A stretch of 64,000 nucleotides of DNA from positions 167,278,792 through 167,342,791 of the forward strand of contig NC_072892.1 in the NCBI RefSeq assembly GCF_027943255.1. The letters are read 5' to 3'. Positions 11,522 to 22,435 of this stretch are shown one piece after another. The stretch is from Anastrepha obliqua. Taxonomy: Eukaryota > Arthropoda > Insecta > Diptera > Tephritidae. The notes below the pieces were generated by a model that saw only the letters and a program-made list of their open reading frames with translations, had not been told where the DNA came from and did no database searches. The translations under genes and the position numbers were made by a program. Positions within the stretch are counted from its first letter, which is position 1, and every line of letters begins with the position of its first letter.

Positions 11522-12986
11522 ATGTTTTGGGGTAAGTTTCTTTTAATCAATTTGAAGGTGGGGTGTGGAAATTGAGTGAGTGCAATTTTACCACGTGTTT
11601 TTTTTTAGCGCGGTTCAGTTGAGCCCAACGCCATCTTTGGAGAATATCAATATTAAAACAAGTTTATTTACCCCAATTCTAGGATTAAATTTGAAGCCCA
11701 ACCGTAAATATACGCAAACAACAAGCAAACCGTTCCACATTTCCTTAGCGTCATTGGAATCGGACAATGTGGCAGATGATGGGCCCAACCAAATATTCAT
11801 CAATCATGATAATCAAAAGTTCTTGATTTGCACGTTGCGCAAAGGAAGTTGCGAACAAGTCATGCTGGATCTTAATTTCGGCGAAGGGGATGAAATTTGC
11901 TTTCAGTGTATTGGTACGTTGGGAGCAGGCAGCATTAAATTATGAAATTTTCTCAAAATATGTCTTTTTACATATGCATACAGGCAGTGGTAATGTGAGT
12001 CTCACTGGCTACCTCATTGATAAATTCAATTTCATGGATGACGTAGAAGATGAAGATGAGTCGGAGTTAGAAGAAGAAGATATTCAAGATCTTCGCCAGG
12101 CTCTGAATAAGAAAGCAAATGCCAAAAAGGGGGTCAATGGCAAGAAGCAAAAAATTAACAATGCAGAGGAAGATGAAGACGATGACGATGAGGATGATAG
12201 TGATTTCAACGCCGAAGGTTTAGGTAAACTTGAAAAAAAAAATTTTGGAAAATTATTTAGTTTTTAAATATACTTATTAACAATAGATCAAGTCGAGGAA
12301 GGCTCGGACGGGGAAGATGATGACGATGAAGGTATAAATTACTACGCTTAATTAATTAAATTTTAGTTAATTCTTAACTCTATTAAACAGATGATGATGA
12401 GGATGATGACGACGACGACGACGATGGCGACGATGATGATGATGAGGATGAAGAAGAAGAGGAGAGTGAAGATGAGGAAGTTCAGCAACCGAAAGCAAAA
12501 CAGCCAAAGTTGGAGAAGCCTCAGAAACAACAAAATGGTATTGCAAAGGAAAGCGCAGCCAACAAGAAAGGCAAAAAAGATAAGAAGCCTAATAAGAATG
12601 AGCAACAGCCGCAAAAACAGCAACAACAACAACCGAAAGCTGGTGGCGAACGCGTAATCACTGGAGGTGTCAAAATTGAGGATATACGTGTAGGCAATGG
12701 GCAAGAAGCTAAACAAGGCAAACGTGCAGTGGTATACTACGAAGGTCGTCTTAAGTCCAATAACAAAGTATTCGACAGTTTGAAAACCGGTGCTGGATTC
12801 AAATTTGGGCTTGGACGAGGTGAAGTCATTAAGGGTTGGGATGTTGGTGTAGTAGGAATGAAGGTTGGAGGCAAGCGTCGCATTTTATGCCCACCACATA
12901 TGGCATACGGAGCACGTGGTTCACCACCCACAATTCCGCCAAACAGCACACTCGTCTTCGAGGTGGAGTTGAAAGGCGTTCATTAG
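11522..12986 (+). CDS. FKBP39: FK506-binding nuclear protein, FKBP39/46 type (peptidyl-prolyl isomerase)
   Basis: Five coding exons with GT-AG borders and continuous phase: 11522-11531, 11683-11913, 11984-12223, 12287-12331 and 12391-12986, together 1122 nt or 373 residues. Residues 1 to about 95 form the nucleoplasmin-like core, starting MFWGLNLKPNRKY, which is the hallmark of insect FKBP39. About 110-190 is an acidic stretch of Asp/Glu runs, followed by a Lys/Gln-rich basic stretch. The last 105 residues are an FKBP-type PPIase domain (AVVYYEGRL, VFDS, FGLGRGEVIKGWDVG, MAYGARG, FEVEL), retaining the active-site Tyr, Phe-Asp, Trp and Tyr. Family members act in the nucleus/nucleolus as histone chaperones and prolyl isomerases. 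Drosophila FKBP39 is about 357 residues, so this length fits. Exon 4 is only 45 nt and encodes acidic residues. The gene is convergent with bL9m, with a SINE between them. The frame is intact, so it is very probably functional. Confidence 0.95.
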
Positions 12987-13361
12987 ATATATATAATTCT
13001 TAATTTTGTTTCTAATAATTAAGCATTTATCTGTTTGCAGTAGTTCGCATTCAAATATTTCGATGTGTTGTTGTGAGCTTCATTTAATTTTAATACCACT
13101 TGTTTATGAGTATTGCATAAATGTAAGGGTATTGTGCGGCACGGCAAGCTAAAACGTAAACTTTTTATAACATCTGGAAACGTGCCTAGATAATTGTTCT
13201 GTTATCTGCTCATGCATAATTTAACAAGTTATTAAATACATTCGAAGTACTTTTTTGTAATAATAAACTTGTTGTTTTGAGTTTATTAGAAAAGGAGAAT
13301 TCACCTATATTTTGGTTGAAAGATATCTCACTTTTATGTAGTATTTATTAAAAAAAATTTT

Positions 13362-13607
13362 AAATGGCGCTTGCACACGCTTTGATGTTCCACAAATGCA
13401 GAGACCTACACTTTCAAGCTTTTTCCGATCGGTAGATAGTTTTTCTTTTTTTATGAGAAGCTTTTTCATGGCAGAAATACACTTGGAGGTTTGCCATTAC
13501 GTGTCGAGGTGAGATGGCCATTAAAAAAATTTTTGTGTTTCACAGAGATTCGAACCTACGCACTCCGAATGATAGTTACGCACTAAGCCATTCGGTTATG
13601 GCGGCCA
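13362..13607 (-). mobile_element. tRNA-derived SINE, slightly shortened and diverged
   Basis: Minus-strand copy lying between the 3' ends of FKBP39 and bL9m. The head ends at GGCGGCC near 13607, with a B box (gattcgaacc complement) at about 13545. About 40 bp is missing near the tail relative to other copies, and it is more diverged, so it is an older insertion. Confidence 0.8.
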
Positions 13608-13893
13608 CCAATTAAAAATTAGTGCCCAATATATGAAGGGATGTCTACATTAATAACGGTCAACAGTTTTTTCGCAACTGGCAATTCACTGTTTAGAACT
13701 GAAATTGAAAACGCATCATTGGAGTCACCTTGTACGCGCTATGTTTATATCCTACAAATAATTAGTTCAATGCATTTTGTTTTTTTGATATTGTAATCTA
13801 TTTTTACTCTTCATTTCCATTCCGATATATGTATACTCGAATGAACCCAGAGACAAAATATTTCAACATTTATTAAATATCCCTATCTCAAGT

Positions 13894-14792
13894 CTACTTT
13901 TCTTCCACTTTTGCCACATTATCTGCTTTGGAGTTTTCACTGCCGAATAGAGGTTCCGTCGGCAGTTTCCAATATTCCGGCACATACGGGAGCCGTTCGC
14001 TGGGATCAGTACTCCAGTGATGGATGCGACAGCTCAGACGTGCCTTTTCCATATTATTCACTGTTATAGTGCAATAAAACACCTTACCCTCCTTATTCAT
14101 ATCTGGTCCTTCGATTACGGCATCGGGCATTGTAATGCATTCTTCGGGGCAATGGATACCTGCCTTGCGCAGTGATGCTTTTATATGCCATTTCTCAACA
14201 ACCCACGGATGATCTTTATTCATCACTACGGCAAGTGAAAACCGTTCAATGTTGTTGATCGTCTGCAATTAGGAAGCATGAAATAGCTTTTCTATATGAC
14301 ATTTAATAATTTATACGGTTACATACGCGCTGTGCAAATGCTGAGCTGTGGGTTATTGTTTGCTTATCTTCCTCCGTTTTGGAATATAATTTTATATTCT
14401 CTTCTGTTTTGTACACGGCCAAGCCTGGCAATAATAGTTTGTTGTAGGCAAAATTTGGTCTCACCGAGACCACATCGCCCTTTTCTCCGACTCCTTCCAC
14501 ATAGGTTTTCAGCACCAGCTCTAAATTTGGTCGACGTTTAACATTTGTATCCTCCACCAGCTCGTAAATAAAATGTTTTGCACGCAATTTCTTAGGTTTT
14601 GCGTTAGTTTTATGAAGTAACGGATCATATTTGCGCTTTAGCACAAAGGTGGTCTGAAAAACAAATGCCGTTGAAGTACGTAGGCAATGGCATAAATTAA
14701 AGATGGCCAAAGACACTCACCCGCACTTGCTGCTGCAATGTCGCTGAACTCTTGAGTAAGTTGATGGAATTGAAACACCAGGTCTTCAACAT
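13894..14792 (-). CDS. mRpL9: Mitochondrial large-subunit ribosomal protein bL9m
   Basis: Three coding exons on the minus strand: 14792-14721 (72 nt), 14653-14327 (327 nt) and 14262-13894 (369 nt including TAG), all in phase 0 with GT-AG borders, giving 255 residues. The first about 24 residues (MLKTWCFNSINLLKSSATLQ) look like a mitochondrial presequence. The bL9 amino domain follows with YVEGVGEKGDVVSVRPNFAY and NKLLLPGLAVYKT, matching the conserved V.....G..G..V.V..GYARN.L.P...A pattern of L9. Exon 3 is the mitochondrial extension (VVMNKDHPWVVEKWHIKASL). bL9 binds 23S/16S rRNA in the large subunit. The start was chosen as the first ATG, before a presequence-like segment. The gene appears intact. 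Confidence 0.93.
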
Positions 14793-15363
14793 TTTTACTC
14801 GAGTCTTTAATACAAAATTATAGTAGCAAACTTAACCAAAGTAAAAATATGGTGGAGAATTATCGCACAACCGGCGAACAGCTGATCAATGTGACAATTC
14901 TTATGTAATGAGAATGCCAGACTTACAGTTTTGAGTGGCAGTAAAAAATTTCATCAGCTCGACTGACGAGTGTATTACTCGTATATGACCGGCACATATA
15001 CGGCAATACCAGAGAACATAAATTCTCTGGCAATACTTGCATTGTGGTACGGGAAATATTTAGTGTAATGTCTATTGCTTTGAAAAAAAGGTTAAAATGT
15101 TAAGCTAAATACACACCAGGCAACCGTTGCAGCAACACGGCCATGTTGAAGCAACCGTTGCCTCGTGTGTAGCTGTGTTGCCAATTGATTTTCGTGTTGC
15201 TGCAACCGTTGCCTGAAATATCAAATAAATTTGATTTTTGGGATAGGTTGCTGCAACCGTTGCTTCGTGTGTATCATTGTTTACTGCTTTTACTCGTTCA
15301 GTTCGTTGAAAACAAGCGAGGAAGAAGGTTCGTGCGGAGTAAAATAAAGTGAAAAAGGAAAAA

Positions 15364-15530
15364 ATGGCAATTGAAAATAATGAAAATTATGTTAATTTTA
15401 TTAACGAATATAAAAATTTTAGAGAGCTGTGGGATATAAGTAGTGAAAAATATAAAAATAAAAATTTTAGAAAAAAAGCATACGAACAATTAAAAAATGA
15501 ATACAATAAAATTGATAAAAATTTCAAGTC
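15364..15530 (+). pseudogene. MADF/Myb-like accessory protein start (Harbinger)
   Basis: About 55 codons beginning MAIENNENYVNFINEYKNF with the pattern of a MADF domain (W.....KY.N...RKKAYEQLKNEY). PIF/Harbinger elements usually encode such a DNA-binding partner beside the nuclease. It ends where the deletion joins it to the nuclease remnant read on the other strand. Confidence 0.65.
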
Positions 15531-15539
15531 CGCAAAAGC

Positions 15540-15764
15540 GTTTCCTGTTGCAAGATACCGCAAAGTTATTGCCAGTCTAATTTCTGCTGATATTGCCTCT
15601 CTCATTATGGTATCTTGTTTCATTATTTTGGCCTTTACGAAGTCCAACAATTTTCTAAACAGGGCTTCGTCCATCCTCATGTAATTTTTATAGTCCGCTG
15701 GCTCATTTTCCTTTTGTTCTTTCAGCAGCCTCTCGTTCGAAAATTCGATTTTTTTAAAAGCCAA
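15540..15764 (-). pseudogene. HARBI1-like nuclease, amino-terminal fragment
   Basis: Minus-strand frame containing DYKNYMRMDEALFRKLLDFV and MREAISAEIRLAITLRYLAT, the conserved amino region before the DDE_4 nuclease of Harbinger transposases. It then runs out of the family at the deletion point near 15540. No catalytic residues remain. Confidence 0.78.
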
Positions 15765-16036
15765 TTTTTGGACCAGATTTTTTTTCTCTTCTTTTGTTGC
15801 ATCTCTTCTTCCTCATTTTTGTACAAAAGTTCGTCAATTATAATAAGAGAAGTAATTTTACGCATTTCGTCGATCATTTAAAAAATTTAATTTTACGTAT
15901 CTTCCGCTTGTACCTTTCCTGCACCACAGTTATACACAATACTGAGATTGAAGCAACGGTCGCAACGTGTTTCTTAAACAAAGGCAACACGTTGCTGCAA
16001 CCGTTGCTTCAACGGTTGCCTGGTGTGTATTTAGCT

Positions 16037-16643
16037 TTATAGTTCTGTAATTTAGCGAAAAGTTGGTGTTGCCATACACCTGAAATAAAAACGAAGTCCA
16101 TATGCAGAGGTGTTCAGTGGAGGGTTGATTGTAAACTTGCAGTATTTTTTGCTGTAATTTAAAATTGAGAAATATTTTTGAAAACAAAAACATGCAACTC
16201 ATCGAAACTTAAAAACAATGATATTAAGCGTATCACAAAAAATAATAAAGTAATTAAAAGCCAAAAATTACTGTTTATAAGTGTATTGCATTGCTTCGAT
16301 CAGTTTTACATACTGCCTTTTATAAACAAATTTTCTCCACAAAAATTCCACGGTAAAACTTTCCTTTACTACCACGATATATTTGAATGGGGGGCGGAGA
16401 GGGAGGGGGCGTGGCACCACCCACCATGCCCATTAGAAAGAGCAAGATCACACCATTATAACTGTGAAAGTCCCAACCTCCTACTGTCCCTATGGAACCC
16501 CCAGGAGAAGTTTAAAAATTAGGTTTTTTCCGACCGCATTTGCAGTTTGTACTGAAATACAGTTGAAGAGAAGTGTATACAGCAGTCGTCAACCCAGCAA
16601 GCACTTAAATTAGGTTTTATATTTCATAGCACTTATTAAAATG
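16037..16643. other. Spacer, nothing recognised
   Basis: No coding similarity or repeat structure was recognised between the Harbinger and Mutator-like elements. Confidence 0.45.
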
Positions 16644-17585
16644 CGTTTACGCCCGAAAACACCCGCCCGAATCCACACGCCCGAATGTATATTTCCCCGA
16701 ATTGACAGTTTCCCGAATTTTTTTGCCCGAACGTCTTCGCCCGAACCCATTTGCCCGAATCCTTTTACCCGAAAAGAAAAAAAAATTTAAAATAATTAAG
16801 AATTAGTACACACTTGAAGTACATGCAAGAAAAGAACAAAAGAGTGCTATTCCTTTATTTATTCATAACAAATGTTGTCAAAATTCTTGTGTCAAATTCA
16901 TCAGTCAGTCATTCGTTCTTAATTATTCATAAAAATGGAAGAAATTGAGGAAGTGGGACAACTTGTCGGAAAAAAATTAATAATCGGAGGATACATTTAT
17001 GTCAGATCCAAACCGTCGAAAAATAATCAATTCTATTGGGACTGTCAATTGGTTCGAAGAAAAGAATGCAAAGCGCGGGCAATTACATTGCAGACAGTTT
17101 CTGAGTTAATAGTTTTAAAAGGCCCTAAAAAATCTCCTCATGAACATCCGCCCAATCAGGATACAGCGAAAGCGGAATTAGTGAAGGTTAATTTAAAACG
17201 AGTCGCGGAAGATCACTCCAAAAACGATTACGCACAATAACGGAAGAATACCAAAGATATAAAGAAGAAAACAAAATTTTGGAATACTTAACTAATTTAG
17301 CATACAACATTCAAATATCCTAAATTCACACAATTCAATTTCTTTCACACCATGCCATATAATTAAAACTTGTTTACAAAATTTTGAATTTTAATTATTT
17401 ATTAACATTTTTATATAAAATTTATTTTTATTTTTTCGGGCATTTTTCGGGCATTTTTCGGGAAAATTAATAAGATTCGGGTATTCGTATTCGGGCAAAT
17501 TTATTCGGGTAAATTATTTTCGGGTGATTGGGTTTCGGGTGAATGTCCATTCGGGCATGTGTTTTCGGGATTTTGACCTGGAATC
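16644..17585 (+). mobile_element. Mutator-like element with iterated CCCGAA termini, 9-bp duplication
   Basis: Element of 942 bp flanked by the exact 9-bp direct repeat ATTAAAATG (16635-16643 and 17586-17594). The left terminus (16653-16772) is a degenerate array in which CCCGAA recurs every 10-18 bp. The right terminus (17438-17575) is the inverted form, TTCGGG, also recurring irregularly. The ends are therefore inverted repeats made of a short iterated motif rather than one unique TIR. The only gene is a FLYWCH-type zinc-finger ORF. The 9-bp duplication plus FLYWCH point to the Mutator superfamily, perhaps the animal Phantom group. Confidence 0.82.
16935..17240 (+). CDS. FLYWCH-type zinc-finger protein of a Mutator-like element
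   Basis: An uninterrupted 101-codon ORF. Residues about 11-75 form one FLYWCH-like finger: KLIIGGYIYVRSKP, then YWDC, KECKARA and HEHPPN supply the aromatic positions and a C-C-H-H zinc set. FLYWCH domains precede the MULE transposase core in animal Mutator elements and bind DNA. Here the transposase core is missing and the protein stops soon after the finger, so this is either a truncated remnant or a small terminus-binding protein. It sits centrally between the two iterated termini. No host partner is suggested. Confidence 0.7.
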   Translation: MEEIEEVGQLVGKKLIIGGYIYVRSKPSKNNQFYWDCQLVRRKECKARAITLQTVSELIVLKGPKKSPHEHPPNQDTAKAELVKVNLKRVAEDHSKNDYAQ

Positions 17586-17639
17586 ATTAAAATGTGGTTT
17601 TATCGTAAAAGTAATGAGTGTCGATGGCGACAATTTAGG

Positions 17640-19860
17640 TCAAAAATTGTCCGATTTTGTATTATTTCACTATTTATAATTTTTTTTTTTTATAAAAATA
17701 TTTGTTTTTGTAATATACCTACATGTATATTTGAAATCAGAAAAGCGCCGCAGGCTAAAATTTGGACTAAAAATCGCGCTATTTTTATTCCAAATTTTCA
17801 GTATTTGTAAAAATATTTGTTTTTGTAATATATATGTATATTTGAAATCAAAAAGCGCCGCAGGCAAAAATTTGGACTACAAATCGCGCGATTTTTATTC
17901 CAAATTTTCAATACTTGTGAAGAGATTCGTTTTTGTAATATATAATTATGTATATTTGAAATCAAAAAAGCGCCCCTATAAATAATAATAAAAGAATTGT
18001 TCCCTTTTGGTTGACTGGGTTTTTCTTATTTCGCTTTGTTCTTCTCTCTCTCATCGTTCGTTTGACAGTTCGCTCCTCAAATTTATTCTGCACGGTATTA
18101 CAAACGGTTAGAAGAACATTTGTAATAATAGAATTTTAATAGAATTTGGACTATTATTTAGTAAAAATAGCTTTAAATCGAATATTAATGTAATAAAGAA
18201 TGTTTATAAGTAATTTTGTTACTTTTCTGTGTTTGTATTTAAGTGAAATAAGCGTCTGTAATAGGGAATTTTTTCAAGCTAATGCAAAAAAGAAGTATTT
18301 TTAACGTTAAACATTGCTATTAATTCTTAATTTTAATTTATAAAAAGTAATATAAATCAAAAGGCTGATATAGTGACTACATTTCCGTGTTATATTTTTT
18401 AAATTCGGTCCACGCACTTAGACATTATAAGCAAATATATCGTGGTAGAAAAGGAAAGCACAGCCAATTCCACAAATAGGGTGGTCGTAGTTGGCTTTGT
18501 TAAAAAACTCGTTTCCTTTCAAAAAACTAACCCTCATCAGTCCAACTCCAGCTACGCAATCCACAATATTTTTGCGTAGAACTCCTTTCCGTGTTAAAAC
18601 CATCGAACCCAAGATTAAAACGGTATATGCGTGTGTGTAGTAAGGAGGCACAATAACACCGAGCCCCATCATTAACACAAAACTCAAATACTTCATTTTT
18701 GTTTTCATTTGCAGGCATCCGGCAACACCATACTGTTGTCATTCCAATCTTCTTCTTATTCGCGTTTAAAATTGGAAAGTGACTGCATGGACAAATGCAT
18801 TTGCATTTTATTTTAATAAAAATAATTCGAATATAAGTATAAAAAAAAGTAAAAACACGCGTGTGAGTGTATATTTGGTGAATTTTAGTGAAGTGTTAAA
18901 AAATATATAGTGTAATGTGCCTAACTATAGTGAAGTTCCCGAGGACACCTTGAAGGCAAATAAATACGAAATTATTATTTCCCAAATAACTTGGAATTAT
19001 AAAGATTGTTCCTTAATACCTCCCTAACATCTTTACCAAGTTTCATTAATAAAGAAATTATAGTGTGCCAAAAATTGCCAAATATACATTATTGTGAATC
19101 CCAGTCACGTCAGTCAAATGCATTGCCGTAACGGACACAAAGGACTCATTGTGACAGCTCTATTAGTCAGACGGGATGGCTTTGCATTGCTACCACAATA
19201 AAGTAGTTTATAATGTCGAAGTGAGTTAATCGAATTTAAAAATTATAACACACAAATGTAGTCACTATATCAGTCTTTGGATTTATAGTACTGTTTATAT
19301 ATTTACATCAAGAATTAATAGAAATATTTAACGTTAAAAATGCTAAATTTTTGCATTAGCTTGAAAAAATGCCCTATTACAGACGCTTATTTTACTTAAA
19401 TACAAACACATAAAAGTAACAATATTCACTTATAAACATTCTTTATTAATTCAAGATTTGATTTAAAGCTATTTTTACTCGATAATACCACGAACTGTAT
19501 TAAAATTCTATTATTACAAATGCTCTTCAAAACGTTTGTAATACCGTGCAAAATAAATGTGCGGGACGAATTGTCAAAGGAACGATAATGCGAAGAGAAT
19601 AAAGCGAAACCGAAAAACCCAGTCAACCCACAATGAGGTTCGATAGAACATTTGTAGTTTTTCAAAGAGTTAAATTATCCTTTGGCCTTCGATAAATCAT
19701 TATTTAAAAAATAGTGAGAATTTGAACTAAAAAATCGTGATAAAATAATATTTTCAAAAAAAGTGAACATTTGGAGTAAAAAATCATGTTAGAAAAAGAA
19801 GTTTTTTACAAAAAGGCGCTTTTTTAATTTGAAATATATACATATATATTTTTTTTGTTT
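17640..19860. mobile_element. Foldback-like element with long tandem-repeat inverted ends
   Basis: The left arm holds about three tandem units of roughly 105 bp (17640-17985; each with ttgaaatcaaaaagcgcc), then unique sequence to about 18390. The right arm (19255-19860) is its inverted, diverged counterpart. For example GTTGACTGGGTTTTTC at about 18010 recurs inverted near 19610, and GTAGTCACTATATCAG at 19258 is the inverse of sequence at about 18370. Arms of 400-600 bp around a central about 870-bp loop are typical of foldback-type elements. The left edge is directly beside the Mutator-like element. No target duplication was identified. Confidence 0.65.
18418..18708 (-). CDS. Unrecognised 96-codon ORF in the foldback loop
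   Basis: Opens MKTKMKYLSFVLMMGLGVIV with two hydrophobic stretches. The family was not recognised. The central part (RKGVLRKNIVDCVAGVGLMR) corresponds to the same DNA block found tandemly inside the Mutator-like element at about 54.45 kb, where it reads RKGVLRKNTVDCVAEAGLMR. A shared repeat is therefore more likely than a gene. It may be a fortuitous ORF over a dispersed minisatellite; a real small membrane protein cannot be excluded. Confidence 0.25.
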   Translation of the reverse strand: MKTKMKYLSFVLMMGLGVIVPPYYTHAYTVLILGSMVLTRKGVLRKNIVDCVAGVGLMRVSFLKGNEFFNKANYDHPICGIGCAFLFYHDIFAYNV

Positions 19861-19875
19861 TAAAATATGCATATA

Positions 19876-20500
19876 TACAGTGCACTCTCGATAACGTGAA
19901 CTAATTCAAACCAAGGCAGCTCACGTTAACAAAAGTGTTCACGTTTTGGAATGCCCAAAAAGACTAAGTAAATATATATTTTTTTCATTTAAATTCACAT
20001 TTTATTCTTATTTTCGTTACATATTAATTGAAAATTAAGTCAGTTTTATTTAAAAAAAAATCAGTCATCTTATTTTGTATCTTCGGTTTTTCTAAAACTT
20101 GAAGCACAGCTTTCTCTCTTAAACGTCTTAGCACACTTATATCATTTTGATCGACGTCTTCATGACCAGCCCATATTAACGCCTTGATGAAAATTTCAAC
20201 TGCTTCAGTCGGCTTTATTTTCTCCAGTTGCTCATCATCGGATTCGTCCTCTTGTTGATGATCGTTGAGCATATCTGCGAACACGAACGAACCTCAGGAC
20301 TTAAACTGCTAAAGAGATCGACGGTGTTGCTCATCAAGGTGCGAAGTTCACCTTCCCATTTTTCTTTTAAAACCGCCAACGGATCTTCGGGATCATTATT
20401 GTTTGCCGCAAAATTTAAAATACTGTTCAAGCACTTAGCTAATGTTGCTTCACCAACACGAAACCAAGCCGCATTCATACCACTTACTCAATCTCGTAAT
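19876..20500 (-). mobile_element. pogo/Tigger-like transposon, C-terminal part and one terminus
   Basis: At 19877 a terminus reads CAGTGCACTCTCGATAACGT, of the type seen at pogo/Tigger ends. Minus-strand frames at 20478-20215 and 20284-20024 encode the C-terminal tail of a jerky/Tigger-type DDE_1 transposase (AWFRVGEATLAKCLNSIL; acidic EDESDDEQLE; then a final stretch to TAA). The catalytic core and other end are lost where a LINE fragment begins near 20.55 kb. Confidence 0.62.
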
Positions 20501-20599
20501 ACCCCTCAAACAAGGACATAAAACTTAGGGGAGCCATGACATACTCTGAGCTCCTTATGCTCCGGAGACAACGCATTTCGTAACAAACTATGAACTCTT

Positions 20600-21560
20600 C
20601 CAAAAAATCATCGATAAAGTGATCTGGACATACAACATAAGTAACGGTTGCATAAACAAACAAACTGCCGCAAACAAACTTGGCAAAAAGTGAAATCCAT
20701 TGGTTTGTTAAAAGTAAAGTGAAAAATTGTCAAAGCTTGGTAGATTTTGACTCTATAAATGAAAGATTTGCAAACATTTCGGCACCTCGAATCACGAACA
20801 CTAACATCCATTTTTCTAGCCCTCTACCAAAGGATGTAAAATTTGGCTTTTCGTGTATTGATCAGTCCGACGTCCTTGAATGTTTTCTCACTATCATTTC
20901 AAATGCCACTGGGTTAGATGGTATACTAAAAGCTCTTTTGGTTCCTCTCAAAGCTGCCGATTTTGCTTCCATACATATATTACTCACTGTTTTAACACGA
21001 TACTAACAATGACCGTTTTTGCAAAATGTTGGAAAAGCGGCTAAAATTTTGCCCATACCTAAAGCCGACGGTGAACTCAAACCAATCGCAATTTTACCCT
21101 ATCTTTCAAAGGTACTCTAAATAGTCATACATAGAGAGTTGAGCGCTTTTCTTTCTAGGAACTCTCTTTTACACAAACGGAAGTCCGGTTTTCGAAAACG
21201 GGCATAACTGTATAACTGCACTGATTGACGTTATCGGTGATATTCGTGTGGCTATTGACGAAGAAAAAGTGACTTTTACCCTTTACTCTTTCCCTACTTG
21301 ACAGTATCTTATTTGCAAAACTCGACAAATTTTTTGCGCTTTTCCCTACTTTTACGCAGTTAATTGCCTCTTTTCTAAAAAAATCTCCGGAGAGCCCCAC
21401 GACACTTCAACTTTTCCAAAAGGCTAAAAATCTGTGAATTATTGTCAATCAAAGATTAACCTGGGATAGTCACGCAACACCTTACTCCTCCACGCACTCG
21501 CATCTTAATTGTTCAAACATGTTATGCCATCGTTATTATATATTCGCGAAATTTATTATA
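20600..21560 (+). mobile_element. LINE reverse-transcriptase fragment, decayed
   Basis: Plus-strand, multiply broken. Recognisable RT amino motifs are ATGLDGI (about 20910), PKADGELKPIAILPYLSKVL (21060-21120), LSAFLSRNSL and SGFRK (about 21140-21200), then a frame giving CITALIDVIGDIRVAIDEEK (about 21215-21270). Upstream 20680-20850 resembles the linker before RT. Not intact. The clade was not determined. Confidence 0.65.
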
Positions 21561-21616
21561 TATAATATTTTGGATATGTGTGCAAACGCAAACTTAATAC
21601 ACTGTTTAATAATAAA

Positions 21617-22089
21617 GGGGTTTCCAATAACAAGTGTTACAGGTGAATGGATTGCGCTATCGAGAGATGATGAATGATTTTTCATTACCGGAATTGGATG
21701 GTATTAATCTGGAACACGTTTATTTTCAACAAGATCGCGGTACGTGCCACACAAGCAACGAAACCATTGATCTTTTACGGGAAAAGTTTCCGGACCGTGT
21801 TATCTCTTGAAGAGGCGATCACAACAGCCGAGGTCGATTCAAGACCTCAAAGATAGAAATCGTAAGGCTATCGAGGACTTAGGGCAGCCACTTCGCAATT
21901 CGGTTATGGAAAATTTCATGAAAAGGGTATTGTCCTGTAAGCTTGGCCGTGGTGGTCATTTGCCTGATGTTATTCTCCACTATTAACGGCACACCTTCCT
22001 CTTTATAATGAAATAAACATCCGATCATTTATATTAAAAAATAACATTTTTCTTTGAATATCAAAATAAGACCTCTTATAAGAAAATCC
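21617..22089 (+). mobile_element. Deleted Tc1/mariner-superfamily element, sister of the copy at 3.6 kb
   Basis: Ends GGGGTTTCCAATAACAAGTG on the left and the inverse near 22089 (TCTTATAAGAAAATCC). The internal coding remnant (LRYREMMNDF, VYFQQDRGTCHTSNETIDLL) begins directly after the TIR, at the same point as in the 3589-4127 element. The same deletion in two loci implies propagation of a non-autonomous form by a related transposase. Confidence 0.75.
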
Positions 22090-22435
22090 TTTATAACAAA
22101 AATTAAAAGAAACTTACTGATTATGAAATGTATTCACGATGATTTTCACAAAATAAACTTGTAAGACAAAAAATACAAGCATAGTAATTCTTCAACTTTA
22201 AAAGTTTTTGAATATATTTTTCTGAAAACTTTTTAACAAAATTATTTAAATACTTTAAAAGTTGGTGGTGTAATTCTGACGACTTCTTTACTGTGAATGA
22301 CGAGACAAATATAAAAATCCAAAAACTCTTTCAAAATTTAATTTTGGAAAATCCTCCTTTTATAAATAAAAAAGCGTGTATAAATGTTAGAAAAAAATTT
22401 CGTTTGTAACTTTGCCGTTAATTTGAAAAGGAAAT

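Larger units (their letters stand above)
15103..16036. mobile_element. PIF/Harbinger transposon, internally deleted, TTA duplication
   Basis: Element of 934 bp with inverted ends (AGCTAAATACACACCAGGCA on each side) flanked by TTA at 15100-15102 and 16037-16039, the Harbinger target duplication. Several copies of CAACCGTTGC lie within 150 bp of each end (left near 15122, 15150, 15203, 15256; right near 15955, 15998, 16010), like subterminal transposase-binding sites. Two gene remnants converge inside: a MADF-like DNA-binding protein start on the plus strand (15364-15530) and the start of a HARBI1-like nuclease on the minus strand (15764-15540). The central part carrying both C-termini is deleted. 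Confidence 0.88.

Noticed and set aside
12363..12716. Minus-strand ORFs opposite the FKBP39 acidic/PPIase region
   Set aside because: Shadows of the biased GA-rich coding strand; the plus-strand gene has consistent exons.
18418..18742. Small membrane-protein gene
   Set aside because: Its central part is a dispersed DNA repeat shared with 54.45 kb and it lies in a foldback loop; kept only as a low-confidence ORF.
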